Numbered from the stretch's first letter, positions 1 through 6,366 are shown. The stretch is DNA of 12,933 nt from Deltaproteobacteria bacterium (GCA_017861215.1 JAGFXN010000014.1:1-12933), one strand, 5' to 3'. Translations and numbers: made by a program. Notes: generated by a model not told the origin, from the sequence alone.

Positions 1-30
1 CGAATGAAAAACAAAGAATTTTGCAAGCAT
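1..30 (-). CDS. Possible 5' end of a leftward gene cut by the window edge
   Basis: A minus-strand ATG at 28-30 opens a frame that reads MLAKFFVFHS and runs off the left edge without a stop. An AGAGGG-like ribosome-binding sequence (complement of 41-46) lies 10 bases upstream, slightly far but usable. The reason to believe it is upstream: a leftward promoter candidate with a CRP/FNR-type operator at the canonical distance (87-129). Only ten residues are visible, so no function can be proposed and the frame could be chance. Confidence 0.25.
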   Translation of the reverse strand, partial: MLAKFFVFHS

Positions 31-86
31 GAAAGTAATTCCCTCTGGGCTGCAGGCTGCTGCCCTAATCTGCAGCAGTTGCTTGT

Positions 87-129
87 ATTCTACGGATAAG
101 TATTGTACCTTGCTGTGACAACTATCACA
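87..129 (-). promoter_or_regulatory. CRP/FNR-type operator with a class-II-spaced leftward -10
   Basis: Bases 114-129 read TGTGACAACTATCACA, a perfect TGTGA-N6-TCACA palindrome, the classic binding site of CRP-family regulators. Reading leftward, the hexamer TAGAAT (complement of 87-92) is centred 32 bp from the palindrome centre. That places the operator at -41.5, the class II activator position, with transcription starting near base 80. No good -35 is present, as expected of an activator-dependent promoter. It would drive whatever gene lies off the left edge. Which family member binds is unknown. Confidence 0.45.
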
Positions 130-261
130 TCACGCTGAAAATTGCTAATCATTCAACCATCAATCCTCCGCAACCCATCGACAATCTTAGTACGGCCAAG
201 GAGACGTACTTAAAATGTTTACTCACAAGAACTAAACAGGCTGGTTGATAAAGTAGTAAGA

Positions 262-301
262 ACGTCCTCTATGCCTAAATCAAGTAACCATGAGGGGACG
301 T
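262..301. repeat. Imperfect inverted repeat (12-13 base arms)
   Basis: Arm 262-273 (ACGTCCTCTATG) and arm 289-301 (CATGAGGGGACGT) are inverted copies apart from one extra base and one mismatch, separated by 15 bases. There is no T-tract on either side, so it is not a standard terminator. It lies in otherwise geneless sequence (131-352) next to the integrase fossil, so it could be the relic of a mobile-element end or recombination site. I cannot assign it. Confidence 0.4.
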
Positions 302-352
302 AGTTGATTAATTTATTGTATTGCCGCTAATTGACTCAGCAACAACGTTCCG

Positions 353-717
353 TCAGCACTCGTCTGCATTCCCGAAGGTGTGGGCATTGACACGCATCGG
401 TATTTTCGCTTTACGGACGGGATGACAAAGAGCTGCCTGCAGTTGTGTTTCATGGAGATGGTACCTCCTTCGTTCTCCGGGTTCAGCCACCCGGTCAGTG
501 ACTGTTGTGCCAGTCACAACGGGTAGCTAAACTCCTTCGATGAGCCAGGATATTTCTTTGCAACAGCATCCTCCAGAAACACCCCGTCGTAGCCAGTCGC
601 CAGACTATTTTCGTGCAGCTCCCCAATGGCTTTTGACTGAACCTTCAGATCTGCAGTAATCGTTTCCGGTATCGGCACGCTTCTGTCCTTCTTGCAACGG
701 GGCGACCACTTGGCCAC
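353..717 (-). pseudogene. intI: Integron integrase (IntI-type tyrosine recombinase) remnant
   Basis: Two minus-strand frames together resemble the middle of an integron integrase. Frame one (717 to 514) contains KKDRSVPIPETI, like the GKGxKDRxVPLPE segment, then LHENSLATGYDGVFLEDA and AKKYPGSSKEF. That is the extra helix-and-patch region separating IntI proteins from other tyrosine recombinases. It ends at a premature TGA (514-516). A different frame continues as RRYHLHETQLQAAL, VRKAKIP and RVNAHTF, the conserved RRHHLHE and HTFRH region, until a TGA at 353-355. The conserved arginine of the HTFRH box reads glycine. The N-terminal half, the catalytic arginine and the C-terminal tyrosine end are absent. 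The GTG at 717 is only the edge of the open frame, preceded closely by a stop. At least one frameshift plus truncation at both ends makes this a dead gene. No attC sites were recognised beside it. The family call is firm; the exact ends are approximate. Confidence 0.75.
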
Positions 718-722
718 CCCGT
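697..722 (-). repeat. Stem-loop at the edge of the integrase remnant
   Basis: On the minus strand, arms at 722-712 and 707-697 can form an 11-bp stem (ACGGGGTGGCC with GGTCGCCCCGT, two G-U wobbles) closed by a 4-base loop. It starts 29 bases beyond the stop of the PEP-CTERM gene. It has no following U-run on the minus strand. On the plus strand it has two mismatches but is followed by TTT. It could protect the 3' end of the PEP-CTERM mRNA, act as a weak terminator, or be a relic of the junction between the integrase fossil and its neighbour. Confidence 0.45.
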
Positions 723-750
723 TTTAGAGTGTAAACTTATCCGACAAGCA

Positions 751-1329
751 CTAACTTTTTTTACGTCTCCAAAGAACAAACCCACCGAGCCCGGCACCAA
801 GGAGAAGGAGAGTTGAGGGTTCGGGAACCGGGGCAGATTCAACGATATAGCCTTTTGTAGTGTAAAAGGCATCGATATTCTGATAGTCATTCCAGGCCCA
901 AGTAAATCTTTCGTCCAAATAAAGATACCCCTCATTGCCGCCAGTATTATTGGGCTCACCACCTGCCCAATTTGTGTAAGTCCAAGCCTCTGCCGTCACC
1001 CACTGCCAACTACCAGCCGGCTCTGTAGAACCAGCAGGCTGGAACCCACCAAGCTTAAATCCGGCAGGTCCGTTGGCAGGATTAAGATAGGATGCAACTA
1101 AAGCCTGAATGAACCCTTGCTCTTCCACAGAGGTTATGGTTGCCAGATAACCTCCTGCGCCCACGGCGTTAAGTTGTGCTTGTGTCCATGAATCATTACT
1201 GAGGAAAACTTCGTAGAAGTGACCATTTGCCCCGGCCCCAATAGTCCATTGCACCGGAACGGCAAAAGACGTCCCCACCATGCCTGCCAAAAAAATACTT
1301 GCAAGCATAAAAACCTTGAGCAATTTCAT
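751..1329 (-). CDS. PEP-CTERM sorting-domain protein with C-type-lectin-like domain
   Basis: A 192-residue exported protein. Residues 1-23 are a signal peptide (basic start, hydrophobic core, cleavage probably after SFA). About residues 35-164 resemble a C-type-lectin-like fold: FYEVF, then SWTQAQ and GGYLATITS, then the EPNN loop (125-128) and WAWND (144-148), which resemble the calcium/sugar-binding EPN and WND motifs. The C-terminus is a textbook PEP-CTERM tail: VPEPS at 168-172, a hydrophobic helix to about 187, then RRKK. In this family the tail is recognised and cleaved by an exosortase and the protein is released to the surface or extracellular matrix. No exosortase lies in this window, so it must be encoded elsewhere. 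The start is well supported: a GGAGGT ribosome-binding site (complement of 1335-1340) lies just upstream. The gene stands alone, with a sigma-54-type promoter upstream. Sugar binding is inferred from motifs only. Confidence 0.88.
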   Translation of the reverse strand: MKLLKVFMLASIFLAGMVGTSFAVPVQWTIGAGANGHFYEVFLSNDSWTQAQLNAVGAGGYLATITSVEEQGFIQALVASYLNPANGPAGFKLGGFQPAGSTEPAGSWQWVTAEAWTYTNWAGGEPNNTGGNEGYLYLDERFTWAWNDYQNIDAFYTTKGYIVESAPVPEPSTLLLLGAGLGGFVLWRRKKS

Positions 1330-1437
1330 TTTTTACCTCCATGTACTAGTTTAACTTCTGGTAAGTGCGAAAGAAGCAGGGGGTGAACAACTTCTGCATC
1401 CCCGACGCCTCGTCCTATGCGCTCCTCTATCAATGCT

Positions 1438-1453
1438 AGCATAATTAATGCCA
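1438..1453 (-). promoter_or_regulatory. Sigma-54 (RpoN) -24/-12 promoter for the PEP-CTERM gene
   Basis: The minus strand reads TGGCATTAATTATGCT. The invariant GG and GC doublets are separated by exactly 10 bases, and the sequence matches the RpoN consensus TGGCAC-N5-TTGCW at most positions. Transcription would start near 1427, giving a leader of about 98 bases before the ATG at 1329. PEP-CTERM genes in other bacteria are known to depend on RpoN with the PrsK/PrsR two-component system, which supports the call. I did not identify an activator-binding site upstream. Confidence 0.6.
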
Positions 1454-1792
1454 GCTCATAACATGCTGAAATATAAGCCATATTTATTTAGATAGTATGT
1501 TGTATATAATTGTGTAAATTTATTCGACATACGAATCTATGGCAATAATCTCTTTTTTGGGATTGATGAGGATAGGAATCTGGTTCTTGCGAGTCACAAC
1601 AAGGCCAACCGGAATCTACCGTCTGAGATGGGCTGAAGAAAGTGGACACCAAAAAGTGTGGTAAAGTTGCCATCACACAGGAGGTGCCTCAAAAACATAA
1701 AGACCTCATCGAAAGACAAGGCTTCTGTGTCAGTTGTGCACATTATGGTAATCCACAGTTGTCTGCTACCTATGCCTGTTCGCTGCAGAAAC
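1454..1792. other. 339 bases without a supportable gene
   Basis: This AT-rich stretch lies between the sigma-54 promoter and the terminator of the tsaB operon. The only protein-like trace is a 31-codon minus-strand frame (1615 to 1520) reading VGLVVTRKNQIPILINPKKE and ending DSYVE before a TAA. A TAG in frame (1616-1618) blocks it upstream, so it may be the tail of a decayed gene. A plus-strand frame that opens at 1642 runs through the terminator and into antisense of tsaB, so it is not credible. The promoter's activator-binding sites may lie here, but I could not recognise one. Confidence 0.5.
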
Positions 1793-1828
1793 AAAGGAGG
1801 CGCCTGAAGTACATCAGGCGCCTCCTTT
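1793..1828. terminator. Strong, probably bidirectional intrinsic terminator
   Basis: Perfect 15-bp stem: 1793-1807 (AAAGGAGGCGCCTGA) pairs with 1814-1828 around the loop AGTACA. On the minus strand it follows the tsaB stop by 21 bases and closes the long operon. T-rich sequence follows the GC core on both strands (TTTTGTTGTTG rightward, TTTGTTTCTG leftward), so it can stop transcription either way. Confidence 0.85.
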
Positions 1829-1849
1829 TGTTGTTGTCAATAATCGGCG

Positions 1850-2527
1850 TTATTTCTTCAGCAGTTCAGCTTCGGAAAGGCGTAGATAACAGGGCAGGAG
1901 TACGGCGGCGTCAACCGCTTTGCCGGCGGCAAACGCCTGAAGCGCCAGGGGGATGGCGGCGGATGCGGCCGGGTTGTTGCGTCCGGCGGCAACGAAGAAG
2001 GCGCTGCTGCCAAGGCGCTTAACGATCAGTTCCTGATAGCGGACGGCGCCATCGCCGAGGAAAACAGCCGGTTCGTGGATCATGTCGAGAAACTTTTCCG
2101 GCGGACTGACCATGTCGCTAATGAGCGTCCCGGTACCGCTGCCAAGACGGTACAGACCGCCGTACACTTCACCTCTGCGGGCATCGAACAGCGGACAGAC
2201 CGGGATGCTGCTTTCGGCGGCGTTCATGGCCAGCAGCTGCAGCGATGACAGGCCGACAACCGGTTTGTTGACGGCATAGGCCAGTCCCTTGATAAAGGCC
2301 ATACCGACCCTGAGCCCGGTAAAGGCGCCCGGCCCGATGGTGACGGCAAAACCGTCGAGATCGGCAGGGGTCAGGCCGCAGTCGGCAAAAAGGCGCTCTA
2401 CGGCCGGTACCAGCCGCGCTGCCGTCTCTTTGCCCGCCCCTCCTGACGTCTCGCCCAGCAGCAGCCCGCCTTGAGAGATGGCAACGCTGAAGACGCTGGT
2501 GGAGGTGTCAAGGGTGAGCAGCTTCAT
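1850..2527 (-). CDS. tsaB: tRNA threonylcarbamoyladenosine biosynthesis protein TsaB
   Basis: A 225-residue cytoplasmic protein of the ASKHA/Kae1-like fold. TsaB pairs with TsaD and TsaE to transfer threonylcarbamoyl to A37 of ANN-decoding tRNAs. Visible signatures are LDTST (6-10), GPGAFTGLRVG (65-75, the GPGSFTGLR box), DARRGEVY (115-122) and CYLR near the end (213-216). Length matches the family. I chose the ATG at 2527 because the product then begins MKLLTLDTST as in the family; an ATG at 2551 would add eight residues and overlap rseP. The gene begins 7 bases after the rseP stop, so it is translationally close, with only a weak ribosome-binding site. It is the last gene of the operon, followed by the terminator at 1793-1828. 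Confidence 0.93.
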   Translation of the reverse strand: MKLLTLDTSTSVFSVAISQGGLLLGETSGGAGKETAARLVPAVERLFADCGLTPADLDGFAVTIGPGAFTGLRVGMAFIKGLAYAVNKPVVGLSSLQLLAMNAAESSIPVCPLFDARRGEVYGGLYRLGSGTGTLISDMVSPPEKFLDMIHEPAVFLGDGAVRYQELIVKRLGSSAFFVAAGRNNPAASAAIPLALQAFAAGKAVDAAVLLPCYLRLSEAELLKK

Positions 2528-2534
2528 GCGGTTG

Positions 2535-3602
2535 TCAGCCCTTGTTGACAACGTAGCGGATGATATCGTTATAGAAGGCGAGCACCATCAGCCCGATAAG
2601 CAGTGCCAGTCCGACCTGCTGGGCAATTTCCCGCGCCCTGACGGTGACCGGCTTTCTGAAGAGCAGCTCCCAGAAGTAGAAGAAGAGATGGCCGCCGTCA
2701 AGGATCGGCACCGGCAGCAGGTTGAGAACCCCCAGGTTTATCGACAGCAGCGCCATGAACGCCAGGAAGTTTACTCCGCCGGCGGCAGCCTGCTCGCCGG
2801 CCATCTTGGCGATCATGATCGGCCCGCCGACCGAATCCAGCGGTACGACCCTTTCGATCATCTTGACGATGGAGAGGAACGTCAGCCCGATCAGCTTCCA
2901 GGTCTGCTGACACCCCTTGATGACGGCCTGGAAAGGTGGATAGCGGTCGGTTACCATCTCCGAGGCGGAAACAACGCCGATCACCGGGTAGACGATCTTT
3001 TCACCGAAAAGATTCTGCCCCTCTCTGGTTTCCGGCTTGATGGTAAAGGTGCGCAGCGCTCCCTGCCGTTCAACGGTTATCTCCAGCGGCGCACCTTTGG
3101 AGTCGGCAATGATGGCGGCGAACTCCTCCCAGCGCGAAACCTGCCTGCCATTTACCGAACGTACCAGGTCTTTCACCTGCACGCCGGCAGCGGCAGCCGG
3201 TTTGCCGGCAACTACCTCGCCGATGCGGGTTGTGGCGGCCGGGACGCCTATCATGTAGACAACGATGAAGAGCAGTGCCGCAAAGAGCAGGTTGAAGATC
3301 GGCCCGGCAGCGACGATGGCAATCCTCTGCAGCGGGGGCTTCCCCATGAAGGAACGGCTCAGGTCGAAATCCGACAGCTCGGTATCGGGATTTTCGCCGA
3401 CCATCTTCACATAGCCGCCAAGAGGAAAGGCAGACAGCAGATACTCTGTCTCACCGTATTTTTTGCCGATGATCTTCGGTCCGAAGCCGAGAGAAAACTT
3501 TTCAACGCCTACTCCGAAAAGTTTGGCGAAAAGAAAATGCCCGAGTTCATGCACAAAGATAAGCAGCCCGAGTACCACTACTGCGGCGATGATATATGTC
3601 AT
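2535..3602 (-). CDS. rseP: RseP-family site-2 intramembrane zinc metalloprotease
   Basis: A 355-residue inner-membrane protease. The first transmembrane helix carries the zinc motif HELGH (18-22). The third ligand region is LDGG (301-304) in a C-terminal helix. One PDZ domain lies at about 120-200, containing GEVVAGKPAAAAGVQ. E. coli RseP is longer and has two PDZ domains; the single-PDZ form is common in other phyla. Family members cut transmembrane anti-sigma factors and leftover signal peptides. The start is fixed by the ATGA overlap with the dxr stop (3599-3602), which implies translational coupling. The neighbours dxr, cdsA and uppS form the classical envelope cluster with this gene. The natural substrate is not evident here. 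Confidence 0.95.
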   Translation of the reverse strand: MTYIIAAVVVLGLLIFVHELGHFLFAKLFGVGVEKFSLGFGPKIIGKKYGETEYLLSAFPLGGYVKMVGENPDTELSDFDLSRSFMGKPPLQRIAIVAAGPIFNLLFAALLFIVVYMIGVPAATTRIGEVVAGKPAAAAGVQVKDLVRSVNGRQVSRWEEFAAIIADSKGAPLEITVERQGALRTFTIKPETREGQNLFGEKIVYPVIGVVSASEMVTDRYPPFQAVIKGCQQTWKLIGLTFLSIVKMIERVVPLDSVGGPIMIAKMAGEQAAAGGVNFLAFMALLSINLGVLNLLPVPILDGGHLFFYFWELLFRKPVTVRAREIAQQVGLALLIGLMVLAFYNDIIRYVVNKG

Positions 3603-4753
3603 ACTGGTAACAACTCCCTCGTTTTTACCCGGCTCCAGAGGTCAGTTTCAAGGATATCGGCAATCGAATTGAGCCTGCATGGCTGGTGTGCATCCATGAC
3701 CCGTTCGATCAGTTCCGGAATAGCGGTAAAGCCGATCCTTCCTTGCAAAAAAGCCTCTACTGCCAGTTCATTTGCGGCATTCATTACTGCCGGCATGCTC
3801 TCGCCATCGGCCAGTGCCCGGTAGGCAAGCCGCAGGGCGGGGAAGCGCTCCGTGTCCGGCTTGAAAAAAGTCAGCCCGGCAAAGGCGGTGAGATCCAGAG
3901 GCTTTACTCCGGTGGTGATACGCTCCGGATATGAGAGCGCATAGGCAATCGGCGCTCTCATGTCAGGGGTGCCAAGCTGGGCAATGACACTGCCGTCAAC
4001 ATATTCGACCATGGAGTGAACAATGCTCTGCGGGTGAATGTTGACCGTGATTTTCTCCGGCGGCAAAGCGAACAGCCAGCGTGCCTCGATAACTTCCAGC
4101 CCCTTGTTCATCATGGTTGCCGAGTCGATGGTGATCTTGCGCCCCATGCTCCAGTTCGGGTGATTGAGCGCATCCTCAATGGTGACAGCGGCAAGGGCCG
4201 GCAGCGGCAGGTTGAGGAACGGACCGCCAGAGGCGGTAAGGATGATTCTGGCGATATCGGCACAGCGGTGTCCGGCCATTGACTGGAACACGGCACTGTG
4301 CTCGCTGTCCACCGGATACAGCCTGACGCCGTGCCGCTGGATCAGTTCCATGAAAAGGTGCCCTGCAGTTACCAGGGTCTCCTTGTTGGCAAGAGCGATA
4401 TCCTTGCCCGCCTTGATGGCCGCGGCAGTCGGTACCAGTCCGGCAGCACCCACAATTGCCGCCACCACCATCTCTGCCTCGGTCATGGTGGCGGCAGCGA
4501 TCAGCCCCTCTACCCCGAACATGATGGCAGGCTTTACTCCGGCAGGCAGCATCGCCGCCAGTTCCGCTGCCAGCTTCTCGTCGTGAACTACTGCCAGGCG
4601 GGGTGAGAAGCGCTCGATCTGCCGGGCGAAAAGCTCGAGGTTTGCCCCGGCGGTCAACGCCTCGATCCTGAAGCGGTCAGGATGCGCGGCAACAATTTCC
4701 AGCGTGCTGGTACCGATTGAGCCGGTAGCGCCCAGGATGGTGAGATGTTTCAT
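3599..4753 (-). CDS. dxr: 1-deoxy-D-xylulose 5-phosphate reductoisomerase
   Basis: A 384-residue cytoplasmic enzyme. It converts DXP to 2-C-methyl-D-erythritol 4-phosphate with NADPH, the committed step of the MEP isoprenoid pathway. The NADPH-binding loop is GATGSIG (8-14). The divalent-metal ligands correspond to D149 and E151 (PVDSEHSAVFQ) and E220 (MMNKGLE). The flexible-loop and substrate-site region NHPNWSMGRKITIDS is intact (198-211). The open frame extends to 4861, but those 36 extra residues are unlike the family and overlap cdsA. The ATG at 4753, giving MKHLTILGATGSIG, is the natural start, 13 bases after the cdsA stop. The isoprenoid product feeds UppS upstream in the same operon. 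Confidence 0.96.
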   Translation of the reverse strand: MKHLTILGATGSIGTSTLEIVAAHPDRFRIEALTAGANLELFARQIERFSPRLAVVHDEKLAAELAAMLPAGVKPAIMFGVEGLIAAATMTEAEMVVAAIVGAAGLVPTAAAIKAGKDIALANKETLVTAGHLFMELIQRHGVRLYPVDSEHSAVFQSMAGHRCADIARIILTASGGPFLNLPLPALAAVTIEDALNHPNWSMGRKITIDSATMMNKGLEVIEARWLFALPPEKITVNIHPQSIVHSMVEYVDGSVIAQLGTPDMRAPIAYALSYPERITTGVKPLDLTAFAGLTFFKPDTERFPALRLAYRALADGESMPAVMNAANELAVEAFLQGRIGFTAIPELIERVMDAHQPCRLNSIADILETDLWSRVKTRELLPV

Positions 4754-4766
4754 GGCTGATGTGCTC

Positions 4767-5573
4767 TCAGTTGAAAAACCTGCCGGCGACGAAGACCGCA
4801 TAGTAGTAGGCAACCGGGGCGGCAAACAGAATACTGTCGAGCCGGTCGAGAATGCCGCCATGACCGGGGAAAATGGCGCCGGAGTCCTTGACGCCGCAGC
4901 TTCTTTTCAGCAGCGACTCAAACAGGTCGCCTATCTGGCTGATTGTGCCGATGAGGAGTGCGGCCAGCAGGGCATCAGGCAGGCTGATCTCGGTAAAAAA
5001 CAGCATCTTTGCGGCAAACACAGCGACTATGCTGCCGGCAATGCCGGCAAGAGACCCTTCAATGCTTTTGTTCGGGCTGACTGCAGGGTACAGCTTCCGT
5101 TTGCCGAAGCGGCAGCCGATGAAATAAGCGGCACTGTCGCCGCTCATGACAATGAACATGATGAGCAGTATCCATTGCCAGCCGAGCGGATGATTTCTGA
5201 GCAGCACCAGGTAGCCGAGCAGGAACGGGATATAGAGCAGTCCGAAGAAAAGCAGCGCCGCTTCTGTGGCAGCAGCTTTGATCTCTGTGAAGCTGAACAG
5301 CGTATAGATGGCGATAGTCAGCAGCAGCACTGTCAGAGCAAAAAGTGTCAGGGCGGGAGAGCTTAGATAGAAGAGCAGTGGCAACACAGCACCGGCAGCC
5401 GGCAGGATGACGCCGCTGACGATTCTTCCCGGGACGGTCATCCGGTAGAATTCCTGCAGACCGATGAAGCTGACAAGAGCAATGAACGCGGCAAAGAGAA
5501 GATAACTCCCCTTGACGACGAGGAGAATTGTCAGGGGCAGGGCAATGCCCGCGGTGATGAGGCGTTGTTTAAT
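4767..5573 (-). CDS. cdsA: Phosphatidate cytidylyltransferase (CDP-diglyceride synthase), probable ATT start
   Basis: Integral inner-membrane enzyme making CDP-diacylglycerol from CTP and phosphatidic acid, the entry point to all phospholipids. The family signature is complete near the C-terminus: SLLKRS, then KDSGAIFPGHGGILDRLDS. Several hydrophobic helices precede it. The first ATG in frame (5441) would give only 224 residues and remove a clear N-terminal membrane helix. The frame remains open and family-like upstream: KQRLITAGIALPL, then a hydrophobic stretch and GLQEFYRMTVPG. Homologues commonly begin MxKQRxITA. The codon in that place is ATT (5571-5573), behind GGGGGA with a good spacer. 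The next codons upstream lead to the uppS TAA in the same frame, so no ATG, GTG or TTG is available. The ATT start gives 268 residues, the usual length. A base error at this codon is the main alternative. Confidence 0.9.
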   Translation of the reverse strand: MKQRLITAGIALPLTILLVVKGSYLLFAAFIALVSFIGLQEFYRMTVPGRIVSGVILPAAGAVLPLLFYLSSPALTLFALTVLLLTIAIYTLFSFTEIKAAATEAALLFFGLLYIPFLLGYLVLLRNHPLGWQWILLIMFIVMSGDSAAYFIGCRFGKRKLYPAVSPNKSIEGSLAGIAGSIVAVFAAKMLFFTEISLPDALLAALLIGTISQIGDLFESLLKRSCGVKDSGAIFPGHGGILDRLDSILFAAPVAYYYAVFVAGRFFN

Positions 5574-5585
5574 GGTTTCCCCCGC

Positions 5586-6335
5586 TTATCCGGAAATCAC
5601 GGATCGTAGCTGGTCGCTGGTAAGGCCGAATCTTCGTTCGCGTAACCGGTAGTCGTTCAGAGCCTTGTGCAGCTCCTCCCGGCCGAAATCAGGCCAGTTG
5701 ACTTCGGTAAAGTAGAGTTCGGCATAGGCAAGCTGCCAGAGCATAAAGTTACTGATTCTCATCTCGCCGCTCGTTCTGATGAGGAGATCCGGATCAGGCA
5801 GCGCTGCGGTATAGAGATAGTCGGAGAATGAGTTTTCCGTCAGTTCCGCGGGCAAAAGCCTGCCGTTGACAATATCCGCGGCAACAGCTTTCGCCGCCTG
5901 CAGAATCTCCTGCCGTGAACCGTAGGAGAGCGCCAGGGTTAGTGTCATGCCGCTGTTGCCGGCAGTTACCGCCATGGCATCATCCAGGGCAATGCGGACG
6001 TCTTCGGGCAGATCGTCACGATTGCCGATTACCCTGAAGCGGGTATTATTGCGCATCATGCGCGGCACTTCCAGCCTGATGTATTTTTTCAGCAGGGACA
6101 TCAAGGATCTGACTTCCGTCTTGGGGCGGGACCAGTTCTCTGCTGAAAAGGCAAAGAGAGTCAGAAAGCGGATGCCGACTTTCGTGCACTCCTCGACAAT
6201 CAGGCGGACAGTCTGCACCCCCTTGCGGTGACCCATAATCCTGGGTAACATCCGGGCTTGGGCCCATCTGCCGTTGCCGTCCATGATTATCGCCAGATGA
6301 TTGGGGAGTTTTCCGTTCAGTACCGCATCAGCCAT
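5586..6335 (-). CDS. uppS: Undecaprenyl diphosphate synthase (cis-prenyltransferase)
   Basis: A 249-residue enzyme. It condenses eight isopentenyl diphosphates onto farnesyl diphosphate to build the C55 lipid carrier for peptidoglycan and O-antigen. It opens with the signature HLAIIMDGNGRWA (13-25, catalytic Asp19), then FAFSAENWSRP (61-71). The second signature is DLLIRTSGEMRISNFMLWQ (183-201), followed by AYAEL. I chose the ATG at 6335, preceded by GGAGAAG; the open frame extends to 6425 but the added 30 residues are not family-like and cross the terminator at 6367-6391. The stop is 12 bases before the cdsA start. A 110-base gap with a terminator separates it from frr, so transcription probably reaches it by read-through. 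Confidence 0.96.
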   Translation of the reverse strand: MADAVLNGKLPNHLAIIMDGNGRWAQARMLPRIMGHRKGVQTVRLIVEECTKVGIRFLTLFAFSAENWSRPKTEVRSLMSLLKKYIRLEVPRMMRNNTRFRVIGNRDDLPEDVRIALDDAMAVTAGNSGMTLTLALSYGSRQEILQAAKAVAADIVNGRLLPAELTENSFSDYLYTAALPDPDLLIRTSGEMRISNFMLWQLAYAELYFTEVNWPDFGREELHKALNDYRLRERRFGLTSDQLRSVISG

Positions 6336-6366
6336 CAAAGTGCTTCTCCACACGTATTCCTGAAAC

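Noticed and set aside
189..234. Hairpin AGTACG/CGTACT with AAGGAG in its loop before a six-codon frame (MFTHKN)
   Set aside because: It looks like a masked ribosome-binding site, but the 6-bp stem is short and a six-codon frame with no gene behind it is not convincing.
94..745. Shared 9-mer CGGATAAGT near 93-101 (plus) and near 737-745 (minus), each preceded by GCTTGT
   Set aside because: Considered as element ends flanking the integrase fossil, but the match does not extend and the spacing to GCTTGT differs; likely chance.
717..750. attC/attI-like site beside the integrase remnant
   Set aside because: GTTTTAGAGTGTAAAC and CACTAAC look superficially similar to the core sites, but neither fits the GTTRRRY/RYYYAAC pair.
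1340..1437. Possible cyclic-di-GMP riboswitch in the PEP-CTERM leader
   Set aside because: Such riboswitches are common in this group, but the conserved core sequences are absent here.
1631..1665. GAAGAAAGTGGACACC followed by AAAAAGTGTGG, like the end of an insertion sequence
   Set aside because: No matching inverted partner, target duplication or transposase remnant was found nearby.
1642..2022. Plus-strand frame of 126 codons
   Set aside because: It runs through the 15-bp terminator stem and then antisense to tsaB, with low-complexity arginine-rich sequence; a shadow frame.
2478..3824. Plus-strand open frame of 448 codons
   Set aside because: It is antisense to rseP and the end of dxr, both of which have complete family motifs; it arises from the GC-biased codon pattern of those genes.
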